Shown here: piece by piece, positions 18,179 through 28,100 of the stretch
How positions within the stretch are numbered: the first letter of the stretch is position 1
Layout of the letters: each line of letters opens with the position of its first letter
From: Roseibium suaedae
GTDB lineage: Bacteria; Pseudomonadota; Alphaproteobacteria; Rhizobiales; Stappiaceae
Length of the DNA stretch: 64,000 bases
Reading direction: 5' to 3'
Assembly: GCF_900142725.1 (NCBI RefSeq)
Contig: NZ_FRBW01000004.1
Location: 248,001-312,000 of the forward strand
The notes under the pieces: model-generated
The model's input: the letters and a program-made list of their open reading frames with translations, nothing else
Database searches by the model: none
Told to the model about the DNA's origin: nothing
Translations under genes and position numbers: made by a program

Positions 18179-19716
18179 TACAGGGACTCCAGAAATCGGA
18201 TCAGGGCCGACCGGTCCGCGGGCGGCAGCGCGATGACGGCATCGCGCGAGGCTTGAGCCTCTCCACCATGCCATAGAACAGCTTCGAGCAGGTTACGGGC
18301 CCGTCCGTCATGAAGGAAGCGGGTGTGGCCATTGACGGTTTCTGTCAGCCCGATGCCCCAGAGCGGCGCTGTGCGCCATTCGGAGCTGGAGGCGTCGCCG
18401 ACAGGCCGGTCATCCGCGAGGCCCTCGCCCATATCATGCAGGAGGAGGTCGGTATAGGGCCAGATCAGCTGGAACCGGTGCGCCTTATTGTCCGCCTTGC
18501 GGCTGGTGACGTAGTTGGGCCGGTGGCAGGCCGTGCAGCCGGACTGATGGAACATTGCCTTGCCGCGCAGCACGTCCGGATCATCGACATCCCGGCGCTG
18601 GGGCACTGCCAGGTTTTCCGAATAGAAGGTCACGAGTTCCATGACCGGATCGGGTGCTTCGCTGACGCCGAGGCGGGCCTGCTCGCCATGGGGCTGGCGG
18701 CGGCAGCCGGTCTGTCTGGCCGTACAGTCGCCGTAATTGTCCGGCAGGTCCGGCGTGCTGATACCGATGTCACCGGAAAAGGCGGCCGCAGTCTGGGCTC
18801 TGACGGTCGGCTCGGATGCTTTCCAGCCGAAGCGGCCAATGGTCAGTGCCCCGGACTGCGGATCGCGCACGAGGCTCAGCTTTCCCGAGATGCCATCGCC
18901 GTTCTGGTCGTCAGGATCTGCCTGAGCCTCGATATCTCCCGCGGCAATGGCTTCCAGAAGACCCATGCCGATCATCGGAGGGGCGGCGCGGGGGGACATT
19001 TTCACATCCGGATGCATCGGTCCGTAGGCGAGCTCGCGAACCGAATAGGTTGGCTTTTGCAGCAGGATCGTTTCGCCGCCGTTCAGTGTGACCGGAACAT
19101 CTTCATAGGTGACATCGATCTGGCCTTCCGCCTTCAGGCCCGTGACGGCAAAGGTCTGGAACTGGCCGCCATAAGTCGGCTCCGGAATGCGCAACAGTTC
19201 CCGGTTATCAAGCTGCGCCTGCTGTTCGGGTGTCTGCGGCGGGATCGAGAGGCGCAGAAAGAGCGAGACAGCCTTTTCTCCGGGAAGGGGCGGACGGCCC
19301 CGCCCATCCTTCAGGTGGCAGCTCTGGCAGGCGCGGGCATTGTAGAGTGGACCCAAGCCGTCGGAGGCCTGGGTGGAGGACGGGGAGGAGGTCCAGAACT
19401 TCTTGAACAGCCCGTTGCCAAGCTTGAAGGTCTGCTCTTCCTCAAAGGTCAGATTGGCGGAATTGTGGGAGAAACTGTCCCGGTTGACCGTCTTCGTCGA
19501 CGTGGCCGCCCCCCCGCTCATGGCCTCGAAAGCCTGCGGTGCGGAGAAATCCGATGGCGGAGTGGTGATCCTGGCGACCCGGGCGCGGTCCTTCGGGGAA
19601 AGATCGTCCCGATAGGGCAGAGGAGGACCGTCTGCGGCACTTGCGAGGGCTGCGGAGGAGGTCAGCGCCATTACAAACAAGGCAAGGGTGGACAGGCCCC
19701 GGCTGGTAGCTGTCAT
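18178..19716 (-). CDS. Di-heme oxidoreductase (DUF1111), periplasmic
   Basis: A 512-residue protein with a signal peptide (about residues 1-28) and two c-type heme sites, CQSCH near residue 133 and CTACH near residue 394. It belongs to the DUF1111 or di-heme oxidoreductase group, often annotated as thiol oxidoreductase. Members sit beside imelysin genes and may change iron redox state at the cell surface, though this is not proven. The ATG at 19716 was preferred to a start 14 codons upstream because it begins a clean signal peptide. A terminator separates it from the imelysin upstream. Confidence 0.86.
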   Translation of the reverse strand: MTATSRGLSTLALFVMALTSSAALASAADGPPLPYRDDLSPKDRARVARITTPPSDFSAPQAFEAMSGGAATSTKTVNRDSFSHNSANLTFEEEQTFKLGNGLFKKFWTSSPSSTQASDGLGPLYNARACQSCHLKDGRGRPPLPGEKAVSLFLRLSIPPQTPEQQAQLDNRELLRIPEPTYGGQFQTFAVTGLKAEGQIDVTYEDVPVTLNGGETILLQKPTYSVRELAYGPMHPDVKMSPRAAPPMIGMGLLEAIAAGDIEAQADPDDQNGDGISGKLSLVRDPQSGALTIGRFGWKASEPTVRAQTAAAFSGDIGISTPDLPDNYGDCTARQTGCRRQPHGEQARLGVSEAPDPVMELVTFYSENLAVPQRRDVDDPDVLRGKAMFHQSGCTACHRPNYVTSRKADNKAHRFQLIWPYTDLLLHDMGEGLADDRPVGDASSSEWRTAPLWGIGLTETVNGHTRFLHDGRARNLLEAVLWHGGEAQASRDAVIALPPADRSALIRFLESL

Positions 19717-19778
19717 GTCAAATTGGCCAATCAGGTTCGCGTCTCGGGTCTCAGCCAAGCACCCCTCCGTGCGGGCTG

Positions 19779-19816
19779 AAAAAAGAACCGGCGGGAAGAT
19801 GCCTCACCGCCGGTTC
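19779..19816 (-). terminator. Intrinsic terminator after the first imelysin
   Basis: A perfect 10-base-pair hairpin, GAACCGGCGG / CCGCCGGTTC, followed by T6 when read on the minus strand. It lies between the imelysin gene and the di-heme gene, so it probably attenuates the downstream half of the operon. Confidence 0.88.
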
Positions 19817-19830
19817 CTTGTCATCCTGTC

Positions 19831-21093
19831 TTACTGGAAGACGGCGTTCGGGTTGTCCAGGCTGTCCGAGCCTTCGAAGGCAACAGCCTCAAGTCCGAGG
19901 GCGTGAACGGCACGCTCGATGGACTTGGTCTGGTCGACGAGGCCGTCGACAACGGCCTGAACCGTTGCATTGCCCTCTTCATTGCCTTCACCGATCATCT
20001 GGTCATAGGCTTCGCCGCCTTCAGCGCGGGTCTTCATGGCTTCTGCAGCGGCCAGCGTTGCGTCCAGCTTTGCCTTCAGCTCTTCAGCAACTGCCGCATC
20101 CTTGGCCGCAACCAGATCGGCCACGGACGGACCGGAAACGGTCTTGCCGTCGAGGCCGGTGTAGGTGCCGAAATAGACGTTCCGGATGCCGACAATGTCG
20201 TTGTAGTGGGACATGTGCGTGTTGTCGGAGAAGCAGTCATGCTCTTCTTCCGGATCATGCAGCATCAGGCCAAGCTTGGTGCGCTCACCTGCCAGTTCGC
20301 CGTAGGACAGGGAGCCCATGCCGGTCAGAATGGTGGCAAGGCCGCCTGCTTCACCCTTGGCTTCCAGTTCCTTGCGGGCTTCGCCGCCCGGTGCCCAGTT
20401 GGCAGCCATTTCTTCCAGATCCGAAATGAGCAGATCGGTCGCAGCCTGGAGATAGGCGACGCGGCGGTCACAGTTGCCGTTGGTGCAGTTCTTGGTGTCG
20501 AAATCCGTCGCCGGACGGTTGCCTGCGCCAGCATTGGTGCCGTTCAGGTCCTGGCCCCAGAGCAGGAATTCGATGGCGTGGTAGCCGGTGGCCACGTTGG
20601 CTTCCACTTCACCGGCTTCCTGCAGCGTTTCAGCCAGGAGCTCCGGGGTGATGTTGGTCGCATCGATGGTTTCGCCGCCGATTTCCAGCTTTGGATTGGC
20701 GATGATATTGGCGGTGTAGAAGACGTTTTCTTCGGACTCGGTGCCGTAGGACGCGTCGACATAGTCGATCAGGCCTTCGTCCAGCGGCCAGGCATTCACC
20801 TTGCCTTCCCAGTCATCAACGATTGCGTTGCCGAAACGGTAGGCTTCGGTCTGCTGGTACGGGTTGCGGGCAACCTTCCAGGCAGCGCGGGCAGCAGCGA
20901 GGGTCTCGTCGCTCGGGTTGGCGACCAACGCGTCGATGGCGGTCTTCAGGGCCTTGGCGCTGGTGACGGAATCGTCAAACGCAGCCTGGGCAATGTTCTC
21001 GTAGTTGGTCAGAACTTCTGCAGGAGTTGCTGCCATGGCGGGCAGGGAGAACAGGGCCGTTGCAGCCAAAAGGCCGAATTTAATGGCTTTCAT
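19831..21093 (-). CDS. Imelysin-family iron-regulated protein (IrpA-like)
   Basis: A 420-residue exported protein with a Sec signal peptide (residues 1-21, AMA-A cleavage). The imelysin motif GxHxxE is intact as GYHAIE near residue 170, followed by LLWGQDLNG. A Cys pair (NCTNGNC) near residue 195 may form a disulfide. Family members are iron-regulated envelope proteins linked to uptake. The ATG at 21093 follows GAGGAAG at good spacing. It lies behind a candidate iron operator and a Cys-rich small gene. Confidence 0.9.
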   Translation of the reverse strand: MKAIKFGLLAATALFSLPAMAATPAEVLTNYENIAQAAFDDSVTSAKALKTAIDALVANPSDETLAAARAAWKVARNPYQQTEAYRFGNAIVDDWEGKVNAWPLDEGLIDYVDASYGTESEENVFYTANIIANPKLEIGGETIDATNITPELLAETLQEAGEVEANVATGYHAIEFLLWGQDLNGTNAGAGNRPATDFDTKNCTNGNCDRRVAYLQAATDLLISDLEEMAANWAPGGEARKELEAKGEAGGLATILTGMGSLSYGELAGERTKLGLMLHDPEEEHDCFSDNTHMSHYNDIVGIRNVYFGTYTGLDGKTVSGPSVADLVAAKDAAVAEELKAKLDATLAAAEAMKTRAEGGEAYDQMIGEGNEEGNATVQAVVDGLVDQTKSIERAVHALGLEAVAFEGSDSLDNPNAVFQ

Positions 21094-21152
21094 CAATTGC
21101 TTCCTCAAGTTGGATGCTCCGGAGGCGGAATGAATGCTCCGGATCGAAAGGG

Positions 21153-21650
21153 TCAGTGGCGGATTGGCAGGCCCATCTTTCTCAGTGGGCACATTTCCAG
21201 GGTCAGGCTGTCCGGATCGACAGTTGCAAGCATCAGCCCGCATTCGCCAAGGGCGGATGCGAATTCCGTCGCGGCAAAAAGCGCGTCGTTGCGTCCTTCG
21301 GGATGAAACAGGGCCTGGGCGATGGATTCTTGCGCGGCGGTGTTCTGCTGCTGCGCAGCGGCGACAAAGGCCATGACAAGACATTCGTCCTGACAGAGCT
21401 TCGGGCAGTCATAGGGAAACAGGCAAAGGCTGCGGGTGCCGTGGGTTTTCAGGGCGCGGGCATAACAGGAGAGTTCCGACACCGGACGCCGGGCGCGTTC
21501 CTTGCCAAGCTCGGCGGCATAGAGGTCCCATGCCATTTCCCAGCAGCTCGCGTCATTTGTCGCGTAGCCGGCCATCCAGCGGCGTACCCCTTCCACCACC
21601 AAACGTTCCGCGCGGCGGGTCTGGTTTTCTGGTGTCTGTAAGTCCGGCAT
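21153..21650 (-). CDS. Hypothetical Cys-rich protein, first gene of the imelysin operon
   Basis: A 165-residue protein without a signal peptide or membrane segment. Its only marked feature is the block CLFPYDCPKLCQDECL near residues 76-91, four Cys spaced C-x6-C-x3-C-x3-C, which could hold a metal or form disulfides. I do not recognise the family. It precedes the imelysin by 59 bases on the same strand and is the first gene after the candidate iron operator, so a part in iron handling is possible. Confidence 0.65.
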   Translation of the reverse strand: MPDLQTPENQTRRAERLVVEGVRRWMAGYATNDASCWEMAWDLYAAELGKERARRPVSELSCYARALKTHGTRSLCLFPYDCPKLCQDECLVMAFVAAAQQQNTAAQESIAQALFHPEGRNDALFAATEFASALGECGLMLATVDPDSLTLEMCPLRKMGLPIRH

Positions 21651-21951
21651 GCCGGGGCTCCTGTGGACGAAATGAGCATGTTTCGGAGGGCAGGAATCGT
21701 TTTTATGAAGATAAAAGTCAAGTATAAAGTCCGCATCAAAGCGCTGAATTGCCTTACCTTGGAATGGTTCAAGATAAGATCTTGCCGCCTTCCGGCCTGA
21801 ACCTACTGGCTTGCCTGACCGGCAGAAGAACCTATCTGCGTAAGATGAAAGGGAAAGTCGCGGGACAGAGTGCTGGAAATCCTGAAAGGGTTCCCGTACC
21901 CTTCTGTGTCTGTTTCCCGTTTTTACTTTCCGAAATACAGGCCATCGTCAA
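21651..21951. other. Divergent intergenic region between imelysin operon and terB
   Basis: A 301-base stretch that should hold the promoters of both flanking genes. It carries the TGA-N9-TCA site and, at 21760-21774, an imperfect TTxGAA-N3-TTC element. I see no credible gene. Confidence 0.5.
21706..21720. promoter_or_regulatory. Candidate IRO-type operator (TGA-N9-TCA)
   Basis: TGA-AGATAAAAG-TCA, the core pattern bound by RirA in rhizobia, in an AT-rich stretch 56 bases upstream of the first gene of the imelysin operon. The core is short and expected by chance about once per 4 kb. The support is the position and the iron-related genes. Confidence 0.45.
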
Positions 21952-22434
21952 ATGTCATTGTTTTCCTCTCTTTCTCAATTCATCCGGGATGTCACGGTCG
22001 GCGACGGCGGCAAGAAGAGCTTTGCCGATGACGACAAGCGTCTGGCCGCAGCGGCCCTTTTGTTTCACCTGGTCGACGTCGATGGGGTCGTCGAGGAATC
22101 CGAGAGCCGCAAGCTCAAGGAAATCCTGCAGCGCCACTATGAGCTGAGCGACGCGGAAACCGTCGAACTGGTGGAAGCTGCCAAGCAGAAAGACAGCGAA
22201 GCCGTCGACCTTTATGGCTTCACGTCGGTTCTGAAGCGGTCGACCGACGAAGAGGAACGGCTGGCGATCGTCGAGATGATGTGGGAGGTCGTTTATGCGG
22301 ACGGCCAGGTTCACGAGTTCGAGGACAACACCATCTGGCGCGTTGCGGAGCTGCTCGGCATTTCCACCCGTGACCGGATGACCCTGCGCCAGAAGGTGGC
22401 CCGCAGCCAGCCCGAGGGAACGGTAGAAGGTTAG
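21952..22434 (+). CDS. TerB-family protein
   Basis: A 160-residue all-helical protein of the TerB (tellurite-resistance, DUF533-like) family. Acidic helix pairs carry the marks LVDVDGVVEESE and VVYADGQVHEFEDN, whose Asp/Glu residues bind metals in the family. It is cytoplasmic, and the family role is unsettled (metal or stress sensing). No other ter genes are near, so tellurite resistance is not implied. Confidence 0.88.
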   Translation: MSLFSSLSQFIRDVTVGDGGKKSFADDDKRLAAAALLFHLVDVDGVVEESESRKLKEILQRHYELSDAETVELVEAAKQKDSEAVDLYGFTSVLKRSTDEEERLAIVEMMWEVVYADGQVHEFEDNTIWRVAELLGISTRDRMTLRQKVARSQPEGTVEG

Positions 22435-22534
22435 CCGTAAAAGCAGGGGTTTTCTGATTTCTGGCGCAGAAACCGGCAGCGCTGCTTTTCAAAAAGGCTC
22501 GACGCAAACGTCAAATGCGCTAGACTCTCTCGTC

Positions 22535-23281
22535 ATGAAGCACGAGACCTTTGCTGAAATGGACCGCCCGAAAGTTCTCATCGTCCTGCATCAGGAGCAA
22601 TCTTCTCCGGGACGTGTCGGACAGGAGCTGGTCAAGCGCGGATTTGCCCTTGATATCCGGCGGCCCCGCTACGGCGATACGCTTCCTGACACCATGTGTG
22701 CGCATGCCGGTGCCGTGATTTTCGGCGGTCCGATGAGTGCGAATGACCCGGATGCCTATGTTCACCGGGAGATTGACTGGATCAAGGTGCCGCTTCGCGA
22801 GGAAAAGCCGTTTCTCGGCATTTGCCTCGGAGCCCAGATGATGGTGAAGCAGCTCGGCGGCTCCGTTGGCGCTCACGGCGAGGAACTGGTCGAGATCGGC
22901 TATTATCCCTTGCAGGCAACATCTCAGGGCGAGCAGCTCATGGATTGGCCGAAAAAGGTCTATCAGTGGCACAAGGAAGGCTTCAGCCTGCCCTCAGGCT
23001 GCGAGCTTCTGGCCTCCGGCCCGACCTATCCCAATCAGGCGATCCGCTGCGGCAAGAACGCCTATGGCATCCAGTTTCATCCGGAACTCACTCATCAGAT
23101 GATGGTCCGCTGGACGACCCGTGGCGCGCCGCGCATGGATCTTCCCGGCGCCCAGCAGCGCCGCGATCATTTCGCCGGCCGTCTCGTTCATGATGGGGCC
23201 GTACGCAAGTGGCTGGATGACTTCCTGGATCTCTGGATCGGCCGCGCAGGGCAGGCGGCCGCCCGTCTGGCTGCCGAATAG
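22535..23281 (+). CDS. Class I glutamine amidotransferase
   Basis: A 248-residue GATase1-fold protein. The nucleophile is the Cys of LGICLGAQMM near residue 93, the His is in IQFHPELTHQ near residue 180 with Glu two residues later, and FGGPMSAND near residue 65 is the oxyanion-side motif. It is a stand-alone domain of the GuaA-glutaminase-like type. The acceptor is unknown. No synthase partner is adjacent. Confidence 0.9.
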   Translation: MKHETFAEMDRPKVLIVLHQEQSSPGRVGQELVKRGFALDIRRPRYGDTLPDTMCAHAGAVIFGGPMSANDPDAYVHREIDWIKVPLREEKPFLGICLGAQMMVKQLGGSVGAHGEELVEIGYYPLQATSQGEQLMDWPKKVYQWHKEGFSLPSGCELLASGPTYPNQAIRCGKNAYGIQFHPELTHQMMVRWTTRGAPRMDLPGAQQRRDHFAGRLVHDGAVRKWLDDFLDLWIGRAGQAAARLAAE

Positions 23282-23469
23282 GCTGTTTGCCTTGAGCTTT
23301 TGAGATTGCTCCGGTACGACCGAATCCCATAATCTTGCTGTCGGCTTCATCCACGCCCCCTCCCTCCAGTCGGGAAAGCATCGGTCATGCAGGATGGTCT
23401 TCTCAACGGACTGTCTAGACGGCGTGAAGCATGCGGAGGGATTGCGGATTTTGCCGTCCGGAGGTTCCG

Positions 23470-24183
23470 ATGATGAAGCTTTCAGCCCCGGTCTATGCCC
23501 TCAAGCGCCAGGCGCGCCAGATCTCAAGGCGCGAGCGCATTCCCCTTCATGAGGCTCTCGACAGGATTGCGGCAGCGGAAGGGTTCAGCTCCTGGCCGCT
23601 GCTTGCCGAACCCCACGCGGATCAGGCCCCTGCAGCCCGGCTCTATCCCGCGCTCAGCGCAGGTGAACTTGTGATCATTGCCGCGCGGCCCGGGCAGGGA
23701 AAGACCTTGCTTGGCCTTGAACTGGCCGTCGAGGCGATGAAGCAGGGCCGAAAGGCAGTGTTTTTCACGCTTGAATACACCCAGGCCCAGATGCTCGACC
23801 GGTTCCGGGCCATTGGCGTCGATCCCTTTGCCTTTGACCGCCGTTTTGATCTCGACATGTCTGACGGGATCTGCGCCAGCCACATCATGGAGCGGCTTGC
23901 CGGGGCAGAAGCCGGAACGCTTGTCGTGATCGACTACCTTCAGCTGCTTGATCAACGGCGGGAGACGCCGCCGCTTATGGATCAGGTCCGTGCGCTCAGG
24001 GAATTTGCCCAAAGGCAAAAAGTGGTTCTGGTCTTTCTGTCCCAAGTCAGCCGCGCTTTCGAGGCATCGGGAAAAGCCCTGCCGGATCTTGAGGATGTGC
24101 GTCTCCCCAATCCGCTGGACCTTTCCATTTTCACCCGGGCTGCCTTCCTGGAGGAAGGGCAGATGGTCTGCCGCCCCCTGTAA
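23470..24183 (+). CDS. Stand-alone DnaB-like RecA-fold ATPase
   Basis: A 237-residue protein. Residues 1-45 form a helical N-terminal region (LKRQARQISRRERIPLHEAL). A RecA-type domain like the C-terminal half of DnaB follows: Walker A ARPGQGKTLLG near residue 75, FFTLEYT, and Walker B VVIDYLQLLD near residue 155. The usual DnaB N-terminal primase-binding domain is missing and the length is about half of DnaB. No phage genes are near. Two adjacent ATGs (23470, 23473) follow GGAGG. The role is unknown, and a nucleic-acid ATPase is the safest reading. Confidence 0.8.
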   Translation: MMKLSAPVYALKRQARQISRRERIPLHEALDRIAAAEGFSSWPLLAEPHADQAPAARLYPALSAGELVIIAARPGQGKTLLGLELAVEAMKQGRKAVFFTLEYTQAQMLDRFRAIGVDPFAFDRRFDLDMSDGICASHIMERLAGAEAGTLVVIDYLQLLDQRRETPPLMDQVRALREFAQRQKVVLVFLSQVSRAFEASGKALPDLEDVRLPNPLDLSIFTRAAFLEEGQMVCRPL

Positions 24184-24198
24184 GTGGCCTGCGGGCTT

Positions 24199-24960
24199 TT
24201 AGCCCTGCAGCACGCTCATGAGCACCTTGATGCTCATGGCGAAGCACATGATCACGGTGATGGGGCGGATGATCTTCGCCCCGCCCTTGAAGGCGAAATG
24301 CGCGCCGAGATAGGCCCCCAGGATCTGCCCTGCCATCATGGCTGCCCCTGCCACCCAGGCAATCTGGCCGAAGAAGATGAAATAGATCAGTGCGCCCAGA
24401 TTGCTGGTCAGGTTGAACAGCTTTGCATGGGCGGTCGCAGTGCGGATCGGCATGCCGCGCAGCAGGATCAGCGACGTGGACATGAAGGAACCGGTGCCGG
24501 GACCGAAGAAGCCGTCGTAGAAGCCGATGGCCGGGGCTGCGGTCACGGCGTAGCGGTCCGCGGTGATGCGCGGTTCGGTTTCAGCGTCCAGGTTCTTGGC
24601 GAAGAACAGGAAATAGAGCCCGATGCTGACCAGCAGAACCGGGATGAACAGCACCAGAATTTCCGCGTTGATCTGTTGAAGCACCCAGCCGCCCGCCACA
24701 GAACCAATTGCGATGGCAACGATCGGCTTCAGATTGGCTTTCACGGACACCGCGCCACGGCGGATGAAATAGGTTGCTGCGGTCAGCGTGCCGCAGCTTC
24801 CCTGCAGCTTGTTGGTCGCAAGCGCGGTTGCAGGCGGAATGCCGGCCAGCAACAGCGCGGGAATGGTCAGGAGCCCGCCACCGCCGGCAATGGCATCAAT
24901 CCAGCCGGCTGCGACGGCGACGAGAAAAAGAACCGCAAGAATGTCGAGGGAGAAGTCCAT
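24199..24960 (-). CDS. TSUP (TauE/SafE) family permease
   Basis: A 253-residue integral membrane protein with about eight hydrophobic segments. It has the family motif GxGGGLLTIPALL near residue 27 and the repeat-related GFYDGFFGPGTGSFM near residue 143. TSUP proteins move sulfonates, sulfite or other anions. The substrate is not readable. It converges on the DnaB-like gene and lies downstream of pyc on the same strand behind a likely terminator. Confidence 0.9.
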   Translation of the reverse strand: MDFSLDILAVLFLVAVAAGWIDAIAGGGGLLTIPALLLAGIPPATALATNKLQGSCGTLTAATYFIRRGAVSVKANLKPIVAIAIGSVAGGWVLQQINAEILVLFIPVLLVSIGLYFLFFAKNLDAETEPRITADRYAVTAAPAIGFYDGFFGPGTGSFMSTSLILLRGMPIRTATAHAKLFNLTSNLGALIYFIFFGQIAWVAGAAMMAGQILGAYLGAHFAFKGGAKIIRPITVIMCFAMSIKVLMSVLQG

Positions 24961-25077
24961 CGGAGAAGCCTTGAGCGGAACGCGTGGCAGAGACCTGTCC
25001 GCGCGGGCGGCCGGGTGCGGTGGAAGCGGAACGCTGAATGAGGGAGGAAAGTCGAGGGTTTGAGTGCTCTCGCAAAG

Positions 25078-25103
25078 AAGAAGGGGAGCCGTTGGCCCCC
25101 CTT
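25078..25103 (-). terminator. Likely intrinsic terminator of pyc
   Basis: On the minus strand a 10-pair hairpin with one mismatch (AAGGGGGGCC / GGCTCCCCTT) is followed by CTTCTTTG, 22 bases after the pyc stop. The T tract is weak. Confidence 0.6.
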
Positions 25104-25124
25104 ATCCGTTTCATATGCCTGAAA

Positions 25125-28100
25125 TCAAGCCTGATAGACGACCAGGAGGTCCTTCGCGTCGATCTGGCTGCCCGGTGCCACCAGGACTTCGGCAATGACC
25201 GCGTCCCGTTCGGCATGAAGGGCGGTTTCCATCTTCATGGCTTCGATGGAGACGAGAACGTCTCCGGCCGTGACCTGCTGGCCGGCTTTGACCGCTACGG
25301 TGGAGATGACGCCGGGCATCGGAGCCCCGACATGATCCGCGTTGCCGTCTTCCGCCTTGCGCTTGGCTGAAGCACCGGCTGCGCCATGGGCACGGTCCGG
25401 AACTTTGATGATGCGCGGCTGACCGTTCAGTTCGAAGAAGACCTTCTTCTCGCCGTTCTCATCAGTCTCGCCAAAGGCCTGGCAGCGGACAACCAGGGTC
25501 TTGCCCGGCTCCAGATCCACCATCAGTTCATCCCCAGCTTCCAGGCCGTAGAAATAGACTGGAGTCGGCAGGACCGAGGTCGGGCCATACTGGCTCTGCG
25601 CCTTGGCGAAGTCCGTGTAGACCTTCGGGTACATGAGGTAAGAGGCCAGATCCGCGTCGGAGATCTCGTAACCGGCCTTTTCGGCGGCTTCCTTGCGCCG
25701 GGCTTCCAGATCTTCTTCCTTCAGGAGAGAACCTGGGCGTACGGTGATCGGGGTTGCTCCCTTCAGCACCTTGGCCTGGAGGGGAGAAGGCCATCCTGCC
25801 GGGGGCTGGCCCAGATCGCCGCGCAGCATCTGCACGACAGAGTCCGGGAAGGCCACATCCCTGGCCGGATCTTCCACTTCCGCAACGCTCAAGCCCTGGC
25901 TGACCATCATCAGGGCCATGTCGCCGACGACCTTGGACGACGGGGTCACCTTGACGATGTCGCCGAACATCATGTTCACGTCGGCATAGGTCTGCGCGAC
26001 TTCGTGCCAGCGGGTTTCCAGGCCCAGAGAACGAGCCTGTTCCTTGAGGTTGGTGAACTGGCCACCCGGCATTTCGTGCAGATAGACTTCCGAAGCAGGA
26101 CCCTTCAGATCGCTCTCGAAGGCGGCATACTGGCTGCGCACGGCTTCCCAGTAGAAGGAAATGCGCCGGATTGCTTCCGCATCGAGGCCCGGATCCCTCT
26201 CGGAGCCCTTGAGGGCTTCGACAATGGAGCCGAGGCACGGCTGGGAGGTGTTGCCTGAGAAGGCATCCATGGCGCTGTCGACCGCATCGACGCCTGCATC
26301 GACGGCCGCCAGAACGGTGGCGGCTGCAATGCCGGACGTGTCATGGGTGTGGAAGTGGATCGGAATGCCGACTTCTTCCTTCAGGGCCTTGAACAGGGTC
26401 CGCGCAGCACCCGGCTTCAGGAGGCCTGCCATGTCCTTGACGCCCAGAATGTGAGCGCCCGCCTTCTCCAGCTCCTTGGCCAGATTGACGTAGTACTTCA
26501 GATCGTACTTCGGACGGGCACTGTCATTCAGGTCGCCGGTGTAGCACAGGGCGCCTTCGCAGAGCTTGTCCGTTTCCAGAACCGCGTCGATGGACACGCG
26601 CATGTTCTCCACCCAGTTCAGGCAGTCGAAGACGCGGAAGACGTCGACGCCGTTCTGGGCCGCCTGATGGACGAAGAAGCGGACCACGTTGTCCGGATAG
26701 TTGGTGTAGCCAACCCCGTTGGAGCCGCGCAGCAGCATCTGCAGCAGGATGTTCGGCGCCCGCTCACGGATGATGCGCAGACGTTCCCACGGATCTTCCG
26801 TCAGGAAGCGCATGGCGACGTCGAAGGTCGCGCCGCCCCAGCACTCCAGCGAGAACAGCTGCGGCAGACCGGTCGCATAGGCGTCCGTGATCGCGGCAAT
26901 GTCGTGGGTGCGCATGCGGGTGGCCAGCAGGGACTGATGGCCGTCACGCATGGTGGTGTCGGTCATGAGCACCTGCGGCTGGGCCTTCATCCAGTCGGCA
27001 AAGCCCTTGGGTCCAAGCTTTTCCAGAAGCTGGCGGGTGCCATCCGGCTTGACCTGGCCGAAGTCCGGCACGACCGGTGCTGCCACGTCGCTGCCCGGTT
27101 TGCCGCGCGAACGGGTTTCCGGATGGCCGTTAACGGACACGTCCGCGATATAGGTCAGGAGCTTGGTCGCACGGTCCCGGCGGCTGGTGTGATCAAACAG
27201 CTCCGGCGTGTTGTCGATGAAGCGCGTGGTGTAGTCATTGGCGCGGAACTTCGGGTGCTCGATGATGTTTTCGAGGAACACGAGGTTGGTGGCCACGCCG
27301 CGGATACGGAATTCGCGCAGGGCGCGTTCCATGCGCTTGCAGGTTTCCTCTGCCGTTGGCGACCAGGCGGTCACCTTTTCCAGCAGGGGGTCATAGAACC
27401 GGGTGATGACTGCGCCGGAATAGGCGGTGCCGCCGTCCAGACGGATACCGAAGCCGGTCGCGCCGCGATAGGCGGTGATGCGGCCGTAGTCCGGAATGAA
27501 GTTCTGCTCCGGATCTTCCGTGGTGATACGGCACTGTAGCGCATGACCGTTGAGGCGGATGCTGTCCTGAGCCGGAACGCCGCTTTCCGGCGTGCCGATG
27601 CGGGCGCCGCCTGCGATCTGGATCTGGGCCTTGACGATGTCGATGCCGGTGACTTCTTCCGTCACCGTGTGCTCGACCTGAACGCGCGGGTTCACTTCGA
27701 TGAAGTAGATCGCGCCGGTGTCCGCATCCATCAGGAATTCGACGGTGCCTGCGCCCCGGTAGCCGACTTCCCGGCCGATCTTCAGGCCGTAGTCGCACAG
27801 TTCCTTGCGCTTGGCTTCATCGAGATAGGGGGCCGGAGCCCGCTCGACGACCTTCTGGTGGCGGCGCTGGATCGAGCAATCGCGCTCGAACAGGTGAACG
27901 AGGCCACCCTGGCCGTCGCCCAAGATCTGCACTTCCACGTGTCGGGCGCGCTGAACCAGCTTTTCGAGATAGATTTCGTCCTTGCCGAATGCGGCCTTGG
28001 CCTCGCGCTTGGCGGCGACCACTTCGCGCACCAGCGTTGCCTCGTCCGGAATGACGCGCATGCCGCGTCCGCCGCCACCCCAGGATGCCTTCAGCATAAC

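Noticed and set aside
18310-21306. Long plus-strand frames (18310-19779 and 19903-21306) opposite the di-heme and imelysin genes.
   Set aside because: These are shadows. The minus-strand products have signal peptides, CxxCH and GxHxxE motifs and good ribosome sites.
21760-21774. A TTGGAA-N3-TTCAAG element that recalls an Irr (ICE) box.
   Set aside because: It has several mismatches to the TTxGAA-N3-TTCxAA pattern and its place (after the possible start of neither gene) is ambiguous; kept only as a note in the gap.
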